64,000 bases of DNA from assembly GCF_000213175.1 (NCBI RefSeq), contig NW_009799100.1, positions 310,001-374,000 of the forward strand, given 5' to 3'. Position numbers and translations under genes: made by a program. This document shows positions 1 to 12,112 of the stretch, piece by piece. Each line of letters starts with the position of its first letter. Within the stretch, counting starts at the first letter, position 1. A model generated the notes under the pieces. The model searched no databases. It saw only the letters and a program-made list of their open reading frames with translations, and was not told where the DNA came from. This DNA is from Neurospora tetrasperma FGSC 2508 (lineage: Eukaryota > Ascomycota > Sordariomycetes > Sordariales > Sordariaceae).

Positions 1-2076
1 CATGAGCGCATCACCAATCGCCGCAAGCAACGGACAGTGCGGCCCGAGCAAGCCTTCGTTGCACATATCAGTTCTGACGCGGAATTCTGGGCAACCGCAG
101 GTGCCCTCAAATCTATCAACAACAATCCTGTTGTTGACGCGGCAACTGCGAGAGATATCCCAGTCACATACGAGGCAAAAATGGCCTGTGTGAGATTTAT
201 GGTCGATGCTCTCAGGGACATGGCCCAGAAGCTGCGTGGAGACCTCAAAGAAGCCAACACGATCAGGTGCACGTCCGATTGGGCACTGGAGGCCGTGGCC
301 TGGGAGTTACTGGTGCGTTCATGTTTCTTACATGTACTGGCTCCGTGATGTTTAAGCATTAGCTAACTTCAACCGTTGCAGGAGGCTGCCATGGCTGCGC
401 AACACGGAATGCAGAACGTCTATCCGTGGGCGACTGCTTACTTCCACGAACAATACCCCAATTTCACAGCACGATGGAATGACTTGGTGGCGCTCGTCAT
501 GGTAAGCACAAATCGCATGAGGCACTCTTACTGCTCATATCCCTGTCATCTTGCCAAATCAACAGCTAATGGGTTCTCTATCAGGGGTCGAAGGCAGCAG
601 CGTCCAACTTGTTGATCCCGTCCTACGCGCAGCGATTCGCTAATGATCCTGGCGGCGAGTTCAAGGTCAGTCATCTCTCGATACTGAAAGCCTCGAGGTA
701 TTCTTATTTCGAACATGATACTAACATCTCTGTAGAGAAAAACAAGTAACAAACAATCAAATCTCAGAAAAGACAACTTGGTCGCAGACCTTGTTGCACG
801 TCTTGCCGCAATGGAGGCTCAGGTGGCTGTAGTTAACGAAGAAGGTCAACCGGCCGTTGTCGACAACAACCATGAGCAACTTCCAATTCCATCACCAATG
901 TCCCCCAATCGTCCACCTGCGCCCACTGCAGTGCATGGCTCAGTTCAGCAGAGAGTTCTGCCTGTATCTCCCCTCAACGGCATACCCGCCCGCTCTCCCA
1001 TTAGCTTTGGTCAGCCCGTCGCGTTCTCTGCCTCGACCCCCTCGAGACCGGCCACGCCAGCTACTCATTCAAGGAGGAGGCAACACCCTTCTACCACTCC
1101 GAGCGGAAACTTCAAATACGGTCAGCCTAGTAGCTGGCCTACATCCGGTGTAACTGCGGCTGCTAGGCAGTCTGCTGCCCCTCTCACGAGACCTATCGTC
1201 ACCCAGCCCACCTTCTATGACGCAGGCGCCTCTCCGTAGGGCGGAGAGGCCGGCGCCAATGGAGACGAAAGCTTAGTGGATATCTACTTGAGCTTGCGTG
1301 CAGCGCTTCAAGATAGAATGGCAGATGTCAACAGGAATCCTTCCACGTCATCTTATCACCCGAGCCAAGCAGCGCCGGTGATCGATGAGCAGTATAGGGA
1401 GGCGGTGCAAGGATCTATCGTCCCGCAAAAAGCTAATGGTACGACCTCCAGCGACAGTCAGCTCGAGTTGAGCTGGAACGATTCTCTTCCGGACGGCTAC
1501 AATCTCCAAAGGGATGTCGCCTTCTCACACGCTGACGATGCCGCTACTGGCCTTCAGGAACTGTCTGGGTCCCAGGGAACAAGTCTGGACTTATTCCAAA
1601 CAACAGGAGGCTATGGCAACAGCGGTGACATGTTTCACGTCAATGCGGTCGACGATTCAGCGAGCAACGATGAACCAGCAGCAAACACTGGTTCCCGAAC
1701 CAATCCGAATGGGCAGCAAATCGATGGCCCCGGCATTTTTGACATCAATGAGCCATACATTAGTCATAAAGCCTTTGGTGAGCCATTTGGTTCGAACCAG
1801 GGGTATGCAAACCACGGCGAATCCTTCCATGATGTGACTGCTCAGCCCAGCGCTTACGCTTCAGTCATTGACAGGAGTCAAGTACATGACTACGAGTACG
1901 GCTGGGATGCTAATCCTGGTTACCATCGTGACGATGCAGGGGACCTGTTTGCCGACAGTTTCCTCGCCAATCAAACAGCGGATCGCGCTGTGGGTGCTGG
2001 CAAGAAGAGGAAGAGGGGAACTGAAGAGGAAGATGAGGATGAAATGCCTCGTGCTCAGAGGTCTCGCCAGAGTTAA
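1..2076 (+). CDS. Array family member 1, 5'-truncated by window edge, one in-frame TAG
   Basis: I do not recognise a function. Exons are 1-312 (open to the window edge), 382-501, 585-665 and 736-2076, with GT-AG introns; a CTAAC branch site precedes the first acceptor. The product shows the family layout: an N-terminal ARDIPVTYEAK region, a YPNFTARW core in exon 2, GSKAAASNLL...RFANDP in the 81-nt exon 3, and a long last exon ending in a basic GKKRKRG block. The tail is Asp/Asn/Gln/Ser-rich and probably disordered. One in-frame TAG at 1237-1239 interrupts the last exon, after which the same frame stays open for 278 codons to 2076. An extra intron ending at 1239 (donor near 1150, 90 nt, frame-neutral) is possible. 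Otherwise this is a nonsense allele or an edited codon. The family assignment is secure; the product status is not. Confidence 0.65.
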
Positions 2077-3035
2077 GTTACACTCATGGGGGACATGAAA
2101 ACTAGGGCACCAAGGCAGAGCTATAAGGCAGTTGGAATGAAGGAAGCTAGGTCGTGCATTAGGCTCATATTTTTCATTCATCGTACTTTACACCAGCTAT
2201 TGTGTCTATGTCCCTTCATGTGAGTGACTCGTCTGGTTTGCTCCTTCGCGGCTTGTCAATCTCCCCATGATTCTTTCGTGTGTTATACTCTGACAAGCTC
2301 AACACCTCTGCATGATTCACAGGGTAGGTACCTGCCCCTGCTCTTCGAGTGATCGCTTACGAGCCCATAGGACACATGAAGGTATAAGAAGCCCGCCTTC
2401 CTCTTAACTGAAGTGAAGGTACAGCTCTTCCCCCAACTTACCTACCAACAGGCGACGGAGCAAGTCAGCTAAGGGGAAATCTTCGCCTAGAAGCCTCATC
2501 CTTCTAGGTTCCTTTTGATAACAACCAGCTTGAGCAACGTTTTGGACTAGAGGTAGGTAGTCCTACGAACGGTCAAGCCTCAATTCTTGGAGTCGCTTTT
2601 ACTAGTCCTGGTGTATCCTTCCCTCGATTTGCCCTTCAAGTTTGATTCAAGCCCAAGCTTTGCTCAAGTGAACATCTTGAAATGAGATATATATCAAAAC
2701 CTTATATGTTATGTATTTACTTGATCTCGGCCTCTAGAGGTGTATATTCTTCTATCCTACACCCTACTTCTTATCTCTATTCCTCTAGCCAACAAAGAAC
2801 CGAAAACATCAATTCCGTGACCACGCCCCCAACTAGGAGTTAGGAAACAACGACATAACATCGACGAAGGAATCAAAGCAAAACGTTCACCTTACTTTAC
2901 CTATATGTACCCGCCTACCAGCCACTTGATTCCTTGGAGAATAATGACAATTACCTCTATTCATTCGAACAACCGAACTTCATAGGAATGGCCTACCGTC
3001 AACTCAGAAGTTACAGGCACGCCAATGGCATTTTT
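2077..3035. other. Non-coding stretch between array copies
   Basis: I see no supported gene here. The stretch holds the presumed 3' region of member 1 and scattered short motifs such as the TAGAGGTA/GGTAGGTAG type near 2549. Open frames are short and lack family motifs. Confidence 0.5.
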
Positions 3036-3801
3036 TCATGCCAATGTTGCTGATAGCCAGGCCACCGGAGTGTGAACTTCGGGCAAGCCAGCCACGAATT
3101 TGAAGACGCCGGGGTTGCGACACCTTCTGGAACCAGCCAGATGCCGGCGGGCGATTATGGCCCATTTGAAACCAGTGCAATTGATAAAGAATGGAATCAG
3201 TGGCTGGGAGACGTTGATCAGCCAAACTCCGACGTTGGAGACGTGACAAACTCGGCCATTGTCGCCGGCCATCCTGCTGGCGATTTGTTCGCCGATGCCA
3301 CCACCGGTACTCTCGCCAACAACATGGGTGTAACAACCCGGCTGCCAATCAATAACAGCAAATTGATATCTGAGAAGCAGCGATCATAGACGGTCATTTC
3401 GCCGACAACACTCACGGCAGCGTTGAACGGCCCATTAAAGTGTTCATCCCAGCTTGCCGGTTGCTCCAATTAGGGGAGAAGGAACTTCTCACCGAGGCAC
3501 TTCGTCTTTGTCCTTGAATTACAGATCCTTTCCCTAGAACGGAGGGGTCGACGAAGGGCAAGATATCGGCGCGGTGTACGGGCAATCGAGTGGTCAAGGA
3601 CTTCAAGGCGTAATGAGAGATGTGAGTGACAGGCAGCTCGAGTTGAGATGGAAAAACTCTGTTCCGGACGGCTACGATCTTGAAAGGGGCGTCGCTTCCT
3701 CCCTCGTCGATGAAGCTGCTACCAACTTCCAGGATCTAGTTGGTGTCCAGCAAGGGGAATCACGGAGGCTACCAAGCGATGGGAGGTTATCACTACGGTA
3801 G
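3036..3801 (+). pseudogene. Tail fragments of a member-1-like copy
   Basis: Two out-of-phase open pieces resemble the tail of member 1. The piece at 3574-3801 contains DRQLELRWKNSVPDGYDLER, matching the DSQLELSWNDSLPDGYNLQR stretch of member 1 encoded near 1460-1520. The piece at 3072-3389 contains an acidic segment with GDLFADA, like GDLFADS near the C terminus of member 1. No upstream exons 1-3 are visible and the two pieces are in inverted order relative to member 1, so this is a rearranged remnant of a duplication and not a gene. Confidence 0.5.
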
Positions 3802-4140
3802 GGCTACCGGCAGCAGAAGAATGCCAAAAGAGGTACCTCTACACTTCTGCCCCTGAACAACAATAAGAAATCGAGGGGGTTTGCGATGGGCGGCGTGGAC
3901 GACGACGACAACGAAGAAGAGCAGCCCCAAACTCCCCCTTGGCCGCCCTTCTTCGTCGTGCGCCAGCATTGAGACGAGGCTTTCCAGCCATCACGAGCCC
4001 ACACCACCGGCTGTCCGTAACAACCGCAGTCTGAACACAGATCAGCTGTGTTTTTTTCCTTCCTCCTGCCTGTCCGCCGATGGCTTGACGTCCTGGGTCA
4101 AGTATATAGAGTCAAAGACGAGACACAGCCTCCAGGGTAT

Positions 4141-5277
4141 CGCTAGCGTCTACATCTAGCGCTTCGCAAACGATCCTGACCATGAGCTCAAGGTACGTGA
4201 TATTACCCCCTCAGCCCCAACGATCAGTACTCCTTCAGTTACTAACAGCTTTTGTAGCGCAAAATTGACAATAAGGACACCAATTTCAATAAAGCATCGC
4301 AGCTCCGCGATTTGAAGGCCCTGATGCCGGATGCTAACAGCGTAGCAAATTCTTCTGCGGTTGTTTCCGCCGCTGGCTAGGGTCCCGCGGACTCCATTGG
4401 TCTTCCCGCGCTTGCTCATCCCAAAGCTAGAGCGCCTACCTACTGGAACTACATAACACCCGGGCTGGATGGCCGGCTTCCCAGGCTGTCCCCCTGTGGC
4501 GGGACACCTTCTATTGTCACTGAGGAACATCAATCACGACCCATGATGACCATTGAGAGTCTAGTTCCCCGAAGTCCACTCGGCGGGATGGACCCAATCT
4601 CCCCTGCTCAACTTACCACACCCGCGAGCCATGCCCGAGGCAATGCAAGTGCTTCTGCTAATCCTCATGCTGGTCAATGGCAACCAGCTGCTGCCGAGTA
4701 GCCGCTCGCCACCACACCGTCGACTCTGCCTGTAGCACTTGTCTCTCCCTAGGATGGAGAGAACAGCAGCAGCGAGCACGCAAGCGAGATGGCGATGGCG
4801 AATGTGGAGCGTCTCTCTTACGGCGTGCCAAATCCATGTCCGAATCAAGCGGCTACGGGGCAACAGGCTAGTGGGAACCAGTTGCAAAGGAACCGACAGG
4901 AATTGGACTCCGACGCATATGAACGCAGCCAGGTCAACGATGACTTTGCTTATTTGGAAGCAGGGTTGTTCGAACAGTCCAGCTTCGGCCATCCGGGGGC
5001 GAGTTCGTTCAACAATGCTGCCAGGACAGAAGTTCTGAGCCAGCATAGCGATTCTGAACAGCTTGAGCACATGAGTAGGGGCAATCTCGACATCGATGTT
5101 CCAAGCTTGGATGACCAAGCCTTTGATGGTCTGACAGGTGCCAACATGGCGCACGCGTCTTCCGATGGATTATTTGATAACGCGACAGTTCAGCAGGGAC
5201 ATCCAGCGGCGGGGGCAGGCCAGATTATACGGCCGCATATAGGAGTTGCGCCCGTCTCGCGCGTCAGGGTGTATTAG
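4141..5277 (+). pseudogene. Member-1-like copy (1c) with four in-frame TAG codons
   Basis: The end of exon 3 (RFANDPDHELK, to about 4192), an intron of about 65 nt ending TTTTGTAG at 4257, and the last exon (RKIDNKDTNFNK from 4258) align with member 1 at the same splice positions. TAG codons sit at 4157 (exon 3), 4378, 4699 and 4750. The frame is otherwise open to a natural-looking stop at 5277. At 4157 the aligned member-1 codon is CAG (YAQRFAND against YI-stop-RFAND), a direct C-to-T change at a CpA site. The tail is Ser/Gln/Ala-rich and acidic. Exons 1-2 are not recognisable. It is a pseudogene unless the TAGs are recoded. Confidence 0.65.
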
Positions 5278-7197
5278 GTGTTGAGAAAAGCCGCGTCTAT
5301 GGGACAGTCATCGACGCTGAGATGTCGAGGTCAAATGGAATACAATGGTGGCGGAGGGCGGTGTTGCGGTTACGCTCTGCTCTATCGTCATTGTCTGCTT
5401 TCTTTGTTTGGGCTATCCCTTGTCAGCTTGGGCGGCTCCGATAGACGAGTACTCGATGTAGAAGAGAATACAAGGATGAAGCAAAAAAACCCTCTGTGGC
5501 GACTGGGATGTCTTGTGCGGGCAAAGACAAGCGGACGTGGCGTGGTCTTTCGCCGGGCAGCCGGAGAGCTCCATGCATGCAATGCATATCAGCCGCTGGG
5601 TGCATATCGTCCATATGCAGATCCGCGTTGAACGATGCCCGCATGCAGAAGCACCTACATGTACTTCCCCTCTCCTCACGACTTCACCTCCATGATCCTG
5701 TAGTCCTCTCCCTTTCCCGTCCTGACACCGCCCCATCCCGACACTCCGACCTCTGTCTTCCCGGAAACTTCCCATCGTGGGAGCGGAAGTCATCGCCTGG
5801 AGCCTTGATCAGAGAGGAGCTCAAATATGGACATGCCATCTTTCGAGAAAAAACCTACCCGCTCTTCTGCGACAACGTCAAGCAGAATCACCGTGTCGAC
5901 TTTCGCCTTCCCTGCTAGATTTATCGCCATCATCAAAGTCATATGCGCCGCTGTTGACTATTTTCATTCACGTTACAAAGTCACCTTAGAATGGGGGGGG
6001 GACCATCGGTAGAATATCGACTGCCGACTGTCGACACCGACGTCGATCACCACGCTCATGGTATCAGCCGCAGACGTCTGGGTGTGGAGTTGGGTTCAAA
6101 CAGCTCCCCCTTTCGTGCATTCTTACATCATATTCTGCTTGTCCCCTCTCTCTTCCTTCTGGTCGCTGACATCCTTCTTCAAATATTCAAATATTCTTCC
6201 ATCTCTAAACGCAGGGTCGCGGTGGGCGAGGCGGCGGCCCGTGGCTCCTCGACGGGCAAGCAGGCGACGGTATAGTTTCGGGACTTTGACTTGAGCAACA
6301 GGCACATGTTCTTGGGGTCAGCCTTTTGAAAGCCTCGTTCGTACATCGTTCGTTCGTCATGGCCGGTTAAAAGGGATAGGTCGGTCGAGCGTGGCGATGA
6401 GTCGGTGGCTCGCGACATGGATTGGTCGTCATTCTACTCAGACAAGGCATCAGCGAAGAGAACAGCTTTGACCAGGGGACGATGAAGGAAACTCGGCTGT
6501 TTTGACTCAGATGGTGAGGCACCGACTTGTGACAGACGACAACGACGAATCGACGGACAAACGTGTCCCAGGAGACTGTCTCTTTACTTGATGTTCGATC
6601 CGTTCCGGTGAATCCTGAACTGGATTTGTCTCGTGGAACCTTAGAGCGACACAAACGCGCACTGCTGAGGCTGGACGAAAATGAACAGAGTCAGCGCTGG
6701 CTGAACGTTGCGAGTATCGGAATACGGATGAGTGTCGGGCAGATGTTGGGCGGCATGCGAGGCCTGATGCGACGAAACATTTGGAGGGATTGACGAGCTC
6801 GACTTAGGAGCATGAACGCCTCAAAATTATTAGTGGGAGCTCATCTGCAAGCTGCGGGGCGCAGATACTCAGACTTTGGGTTGTTCCTTCACTCTGACCT
6901 TGGTGTTTCCCTCGCTGCCGAAGCGACTTCGCCTGCTGGTTTCTCCCCTCTGGAGGTGGCCCGTGCTTGTAGACTACCTCGTTATTTTCCATTCTTTCCC
7001 CTCTTCTCGTTTGTCCTTGTTCCCCAAAGCCACCCACTACGCTTTCTTTTTCTCAAAAACTTTACCGACAGGTCAACATCCATCTGGAGATACTTCTACT
7101 TCTTCTTACTGCTCGTTCTCTTCTTTGTAAGCGGCATCATTGCCTTGCACTTCTCTAATCTCTTTCCTCCCACACTCGTACACTCTTCACCACAGCC
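5278..7197. other. 1.9 kb without a supported gene
   Basis: Open frames on both strands are short and overlapping and show no family motif. The last 300 nt are pyrimidine-rich and probably form the promoter and leader of the gene starting at 7198 or 7272. Confidence 0.45.
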
Positions 7198-8759
7198 ATG
7201 AATGGCCAACCATGGCCCTCGAGGTAAGTTACTCTATTTACTAATTGCATATCGTCCTCGCGTGCAGAAACATGGATCGTCCGATCGCTGCCCCGCCTCG
7301 CCAGAGGTACATCACAAGCCAAGCACATTTCTACCAGCGCAAGGCTGAAAAGGAAGCAGCGGCCTTCAGCGCCATGGTGCCTGGAAACTTTGCCGATTTT
7401 CCCACGGGTGCCGCCGATCAGTGTACCCTCGTGGACCAGATGATGACGGCAATGAAAGATACGACCGCCATCCTGGACAATCCGGATAACAATGCCCATA
7501 TCAATTGCATCCGGGCCAAATCCGATGATGAAGTAGAAGAGAAGGCGTGGGAGGTCATGGTAAGTCTTGACATCGAAACACCGTTGCCTGTCTTCTGACA
7601 CGTATTGTCGCAATGTAGTTCGAGGCATATGACGCTCAGAGAGGCAAACGCGTCTCCAGACTCCTCACAGCCTACTTCCCGAACTTCATGGATCGCTGGG
7701 AGGCCTTGGTGGCACTGATGCGCGTACGTATCCTTACCTAGATTGTCAAGACCGAGTCACGAAAGCGTGGCTAACTTTACACTACTGGCAGCACTCCAAG
7801 GCTGCCGTAGCAGACCTTTTTGCCATACACTACATGGATCGATATGTACACAACCCGGTGACGGAGCTTGATGTAGGTCTAAACAACTCCATTCTTCTCA
7901 TCCAGCCGGCTACATGACTGACATCTGTTCTACGAAGACCAAACTTTCCAACAACTATACGAACAAAATGCGGGACTTCAACAAGGATGTCAAGGCTGCG
8001 AGCAAGTTCCGGGGCTCCGTGACCACTGTTGACCGAATCACTTCGATTTACGACGCGGCAGGAAATCTCGTCAGTACCTTCGTCCGTCCTGAGAAACGCC
8101 CCCTGAGCGACTTTCTAGGTCACCGCTTGGCTGGAATTGCGAAGCCGAAGCGAGTCAGAACCAGGACCACCACTGGAGATTCTGCAACATCTGGACCGAC
8201 CTCTAGCAACAGTGGTAACTCGGAACAGCACGTCGGGGGCACAGCTGGCAGCTCTATGACCCCCATTCAAGAGGAAGAGGAGGATCTTATGGCTGCCATC
8301 CAAGAAGATGGAGAGGGTGTTATGGCTTTAACTCAAGGAAAAGAGGAGGGTGCTATGGGCGAGGCCGACAAGGACGACGGAGACAAAGCGCTTGAAGGTC
8401 CGAACGAACCCAGCACCCCCCATCCCGACGCCGTTAATTCCCATTTCGACAGTCGGTACCCCACGCCCGTCCACCATCTTGCACTCGGCGAACAATCCCA
8501 CATCGACCATAAGGATTCTACCCCGGACAAGCATCAGTCGCTTGGCGACCAGTCTGAGCAACCTTCGCCCAGTGGGCATAGGGTTCCGCCTAATAACGAA
8601 ACGGATGCGGATCTTTCTCCTTTTTTTGCAGAAGCGTACCATGAGCCCATCGATAGTTACAATGGGGAAGATGTCAGCAGCCAAGCGGCGCTGGATGGTA
8701 GAGTTACCAAAAATGGGAACTATCCGTACGAAGTTGACCTCGACTGGTACGAGCTCTAA
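7198..8759 (+). CDS. Array family member 2, apparently intact
   Basis: This is the best reference copy of the family; its function is unknown. Exons are 7272-7559, 7619-7723 (105 nt), 7792-7872 (81 nt) and 7938-8759, giving 431 residues. A first mini-exon at 7198-7223 joined across a 44-nt intron (branch-like CTAAT) would add ten in-frame residues; ATG 7272 is the alternative start. Visible motifs are PPRQRYITSQAHF at the N terminus, FADFPTGAADQCTLVDQM, FPNFMDRW, HSKAAVADLFAIHYMDRYVHNP, TKLSNNYTNKMR and the basic RPEKRPLSDFL...AKPKRVRTR block. The tail has near-repeats of a Glu-rich unit (IQEEEEDLMA, IQEDGEGVMA) and then acidic low-complexity sequence. A nuclear location is inferred from the basic block only. 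No membrane segment or enzyme motif is visible. Confidence 0.8.
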
Positions 8760-10013
8760 GATGGAGAAGATGGGTCACTGAGGAGGCAAGCGCTCTCGGT
8801 GCCTTGACTTCTGACTTCAAGTCGAGGTCTAAAATGGAGTGGGTGGCTAGGCAAGATACAAGCTGCATCTGGAAGGTGATTTACGGACGCAGTGTTCGTG
8901 TTGAGCAGGCCTCTGAGCGCGGCTATAGTGGTATATCCCGCCCACTGTCAATGGCTTCTACGGAAGTAGATGGAGCTCGAGTTGGGCTTCGGTTCGTTCA
9001 GCGCGGAGCAAGCCGTTTCGAGTCTGGAGCAAGATGCCCAGATCCTGTTATTTCTAGGTGCTTGTTCAGAATATTTTTCATTTTCCGTGCTGGGGAAACC
9101 AGATTTTATATTTTGAAGGCGTCTCATTCATGTCTCTAGCTCGTCTTCCATGCGCCTACTTGTACTATTTCCATGGACAACTGCGCTCAATTTTTGCCTA
9201 CATTTCGCGAAGTCACCCGTGACTGCTTCATAATCAGTTCTTTCATGACACCATGAATTGTCCTTCCAAGTTTACAGATTCGCCGACTTTGAGACAGCGG
9301 TTCGATAATCTTCAGTGCAAGTTGCCCGCATTCTCTCCTAATCAATGTCATTTCCGTCGTTCTTAGGATCATTCTCTGACGATATCAGTCTTTCAAGGGA
9401 ACAACTCAATCTGTCCTTGTATTCATCCCCTCGCTTTTCAGGACCTCCCTCCTATATATCTCATCGCGTACCTTTCATCTGATGTGTTTCATGTCCTCGC
9501 TGCCGATGGGCAACTGCCGTCAATCTCTTCCAGGTCCAAATGGCCCATGCGGCAGGCACCACGCTTTCCAGGCTGGCACCTTCACCTTCAAACCTGGAAT
9601 TTCCCATAAAGCCCTCCCTCACCTTGGTGTTCCCCCCACTTGAATTACTTCTCTTCGTCCACCAAACTGCCTTTGCAGTCGTCAAGTGTCGGACAGCAAT
9701 CTTCACGCCTGCAATTCTCATTGCACATTCTCGCTCTTTTGCTACAAAGCATTCGCACCTTTCTTCAATTCCTTTACTACGATTCCTCGTAAGTCGCGTT
9801 ATCCAGCCCTCGTCGGAATCATAGCCTTCTACCCCGCCGGATTTTGGCCTCCTCGCGTTCTGCGTCCACGTCCCCAAGCACTACTCACCATGATATGTCG
9901 TACATCCATCAATCCCCAGCAATGCCAGCCCTATCCTAGAACAATGATAGTACTAGTTCCGGATACATAATGGACGTCTCGTGCTCACTATATACTAGTG
10001 ACTCTTGGAGAAC
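8760..10013. other. Intergenic, with family-conserved 3' block
   Basis: No gene is supported. Around 9025-9065 there is a weak version of a block (GCAAG(T)TGCCCAGAT...TTTTATTT) found more clearly downstream of three other copies, at 11936, 14437 and 17715. The part before 10014 is probably the promoter and leader of member 3. Confidence 0.45.
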
Positions 10014-11684
10014 ATGGACCCCTCGAACCCTGCCACACCTGCTCAGCAGGCGATTACCAGCTTGGAGCACTTCCGACAGATTCAAGCTGCGGAGGAGGCA
10101 GCTGCAGAGGCAGCCGCAGCCGCCAAGGGGAACACCACCGCCGCCGACTTCCCGCTCGATCCGGCCGAGCAATGTGCTTTGATTGATCAATTTGTTGCGG
10201 CCCTCTTGAACACGGACGGCATCGTCGACAACTATCGTCACGATCCGACCGAGAACTCTGAAGTGAAGTTCGTCCTTGGTCTTCCGAGAGAGAAGATAGT
10301 GAGAAAGGGTTGGGAAGTTATGGTTAGTAGCCCTGCCACTATGTGCCATACCAGTCATAGGCTTTACTAACAGTACAATTTTGCAGGATTATGATTACAA
10401 AGTCCAACGAGGAATCATCCACCCTGACGCGTTCTGCCCTGAACTACCCAACTTTATGACCAGGTGGAGGTTGACCTTGAGCACCTTTCGGGTATGCGCC
10501 TTCGTCCTACCTTGTGCCATCACCGGCGACATCGAATGCTGACATGGATGCTCAGAAATCAAAGGCTGCTTGTTCCGACTTGTTCACCCTCCCGTATTTG
10601 TGGAGGTACACGTGCAATCCGGTTGCCGAATTGGAGGTGAGCAACATTGAACGCGGCCTCCCTCTCTCATTTACGATGGACCTACCGCTAATGTACCTAT
10701 CTACTACTCGCTCATCAGACCAAGGTCTCAAACAATCACACAAACAAAATGAAGGAGTACCGAAAGCCAATCGATCAAGCTTGAAAGTTTGGTGGCTCGT
10801 ACGAGACCATCAACAACATCACTACGGTCAGAAATGCGGCAGGCGAGACCATCGAAACGCTCATTAAGCCTCAGAAACGCCTTCTTTCAGAGTTTCTGGA
10901 CGACGACCTGGCCGCATTTGCGAAGGCCAAGCGACAGAGAAGGGTTACCGGATCTTCTTCAACCTTCGGAGCTACATCTAGTAGCCCTGTCAGCGACGGC
11001 AATGCAGTAGCGACACAGCCGGTTGAGGGTGTAGCTGGCGGTGTTTTGGCCACCATCCAGGAGGAGCCCTCCTATCAAGGCGACTACTCCCACGATCATC
11101 TCTGAACGAGCAATATACTGGTTATCATCCTAACCAGTACTCTGCTCCTCCCAATGATCATGCAAATGGTGGATTGCCTATTTCGGATCAAGAGGCACAG
11201 CAACCCGTCGACCCGATGCCGTACTTGGATTTCGGCAGGAATTTCGAGGATAACCAGCCTATCGCTGGTAACTCCGGAGGCAGTGGCGGCAGAAAACCTG
11301 CCAATGATCGATAAGCAACTTGCTCATCAGCAGAACCAAGAGGGATCAGGACCTTTTATTGTCTCCAATGTCCTCAGCAGCCCTGAGCCCGGTTTCGCCA
11401 ACTACAGCCCTCTTGACCAGTACCAGGCGCCCCATCACCAACAGTCATTGGACGGAGAGTTTGGCTACAACTCGCTGGATCAGTATCTGACTGGTCCCGA
11501 GCCCGGAGCAGATGCCGGTCCCTTGATGTGGGATCAAGAGCATCAGCAGCCCGACGATTTCATGGATTTCTTTGACCTCGACGAATACATCCGCCGTTCC
11601 CAACCTATTGCTGGCAGTTCCCGAGACAATGGTCGCAGTCAAGCTGGCGAGGGATCTGAATCTGCGGATCAGTCCAAGAACTAG
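10014..11684 (+). pseudogene. Array family member 3, broken by one stop and two frameshifts
   Basis: Exons 10014-10322, 10387-10491 (105 nt) and 10556-10636 (81 nt) are clean and start MDPSNPATPAQQAITSLEHF; they include AADFPLDPAEQCALID, LPNFMTRW and KSKAACSDLF...RYTCNP. The last exon from 10719 (TKVSNNHTNKMKEY) meets an in-frame TGA at 10782, where CGA to TGA would be a single C-to-T change. The frame then continues through KPQKRLLSEFL...AKAKRQRR. A frame change near 11103 (stop in the old frame, NEQYTGYHPNQ in the new) and another near 11310 lead into a second acidic tail ending at 11684. The tail contains two QPIAG-type segments, suggesting an internal duplication. Assembly indels are an alternative, but three lesions favour a pseudogene. 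Confidence 0.7.
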
Positions 11685-12112
11685 TCCTTAGGTATCAGCC
11701 CCGGCGACTGATCGATGTACCACTAATCATATCGATCTTTCGAGCAAGTGCTCCATAAGTTCAAGATTGGACTACTGGTCCAACCTCCATCGTGGAAGAG
11801 GTGGTGGGGAGGACGACATGCAAGTTATATCGGGATGGCGGCTGATATGTCTGCGACATGGCTTTCTGTGTCGTGGACCGAACTCGAGTTGGGTTCTTAT
11901 TTTTGAAACGGCGCGGCGTATGGCGTCCTTCCCTGGTGCAAGTCGCCCAGAATATGTTTTATTTTGTCTTGTAACTTCTCTTTGAGCCTTTTCTCGGGCT
12001 ATCGGCTATTCTATGCTTCTCGACAAGGACTCGATCCTGTTCTCACTCTCCTATAGCAATGCTTTCTTACCAGCTCTTACTCTAATTTGCTTTCATTCTC
12101 CTTTCCAGTAAT

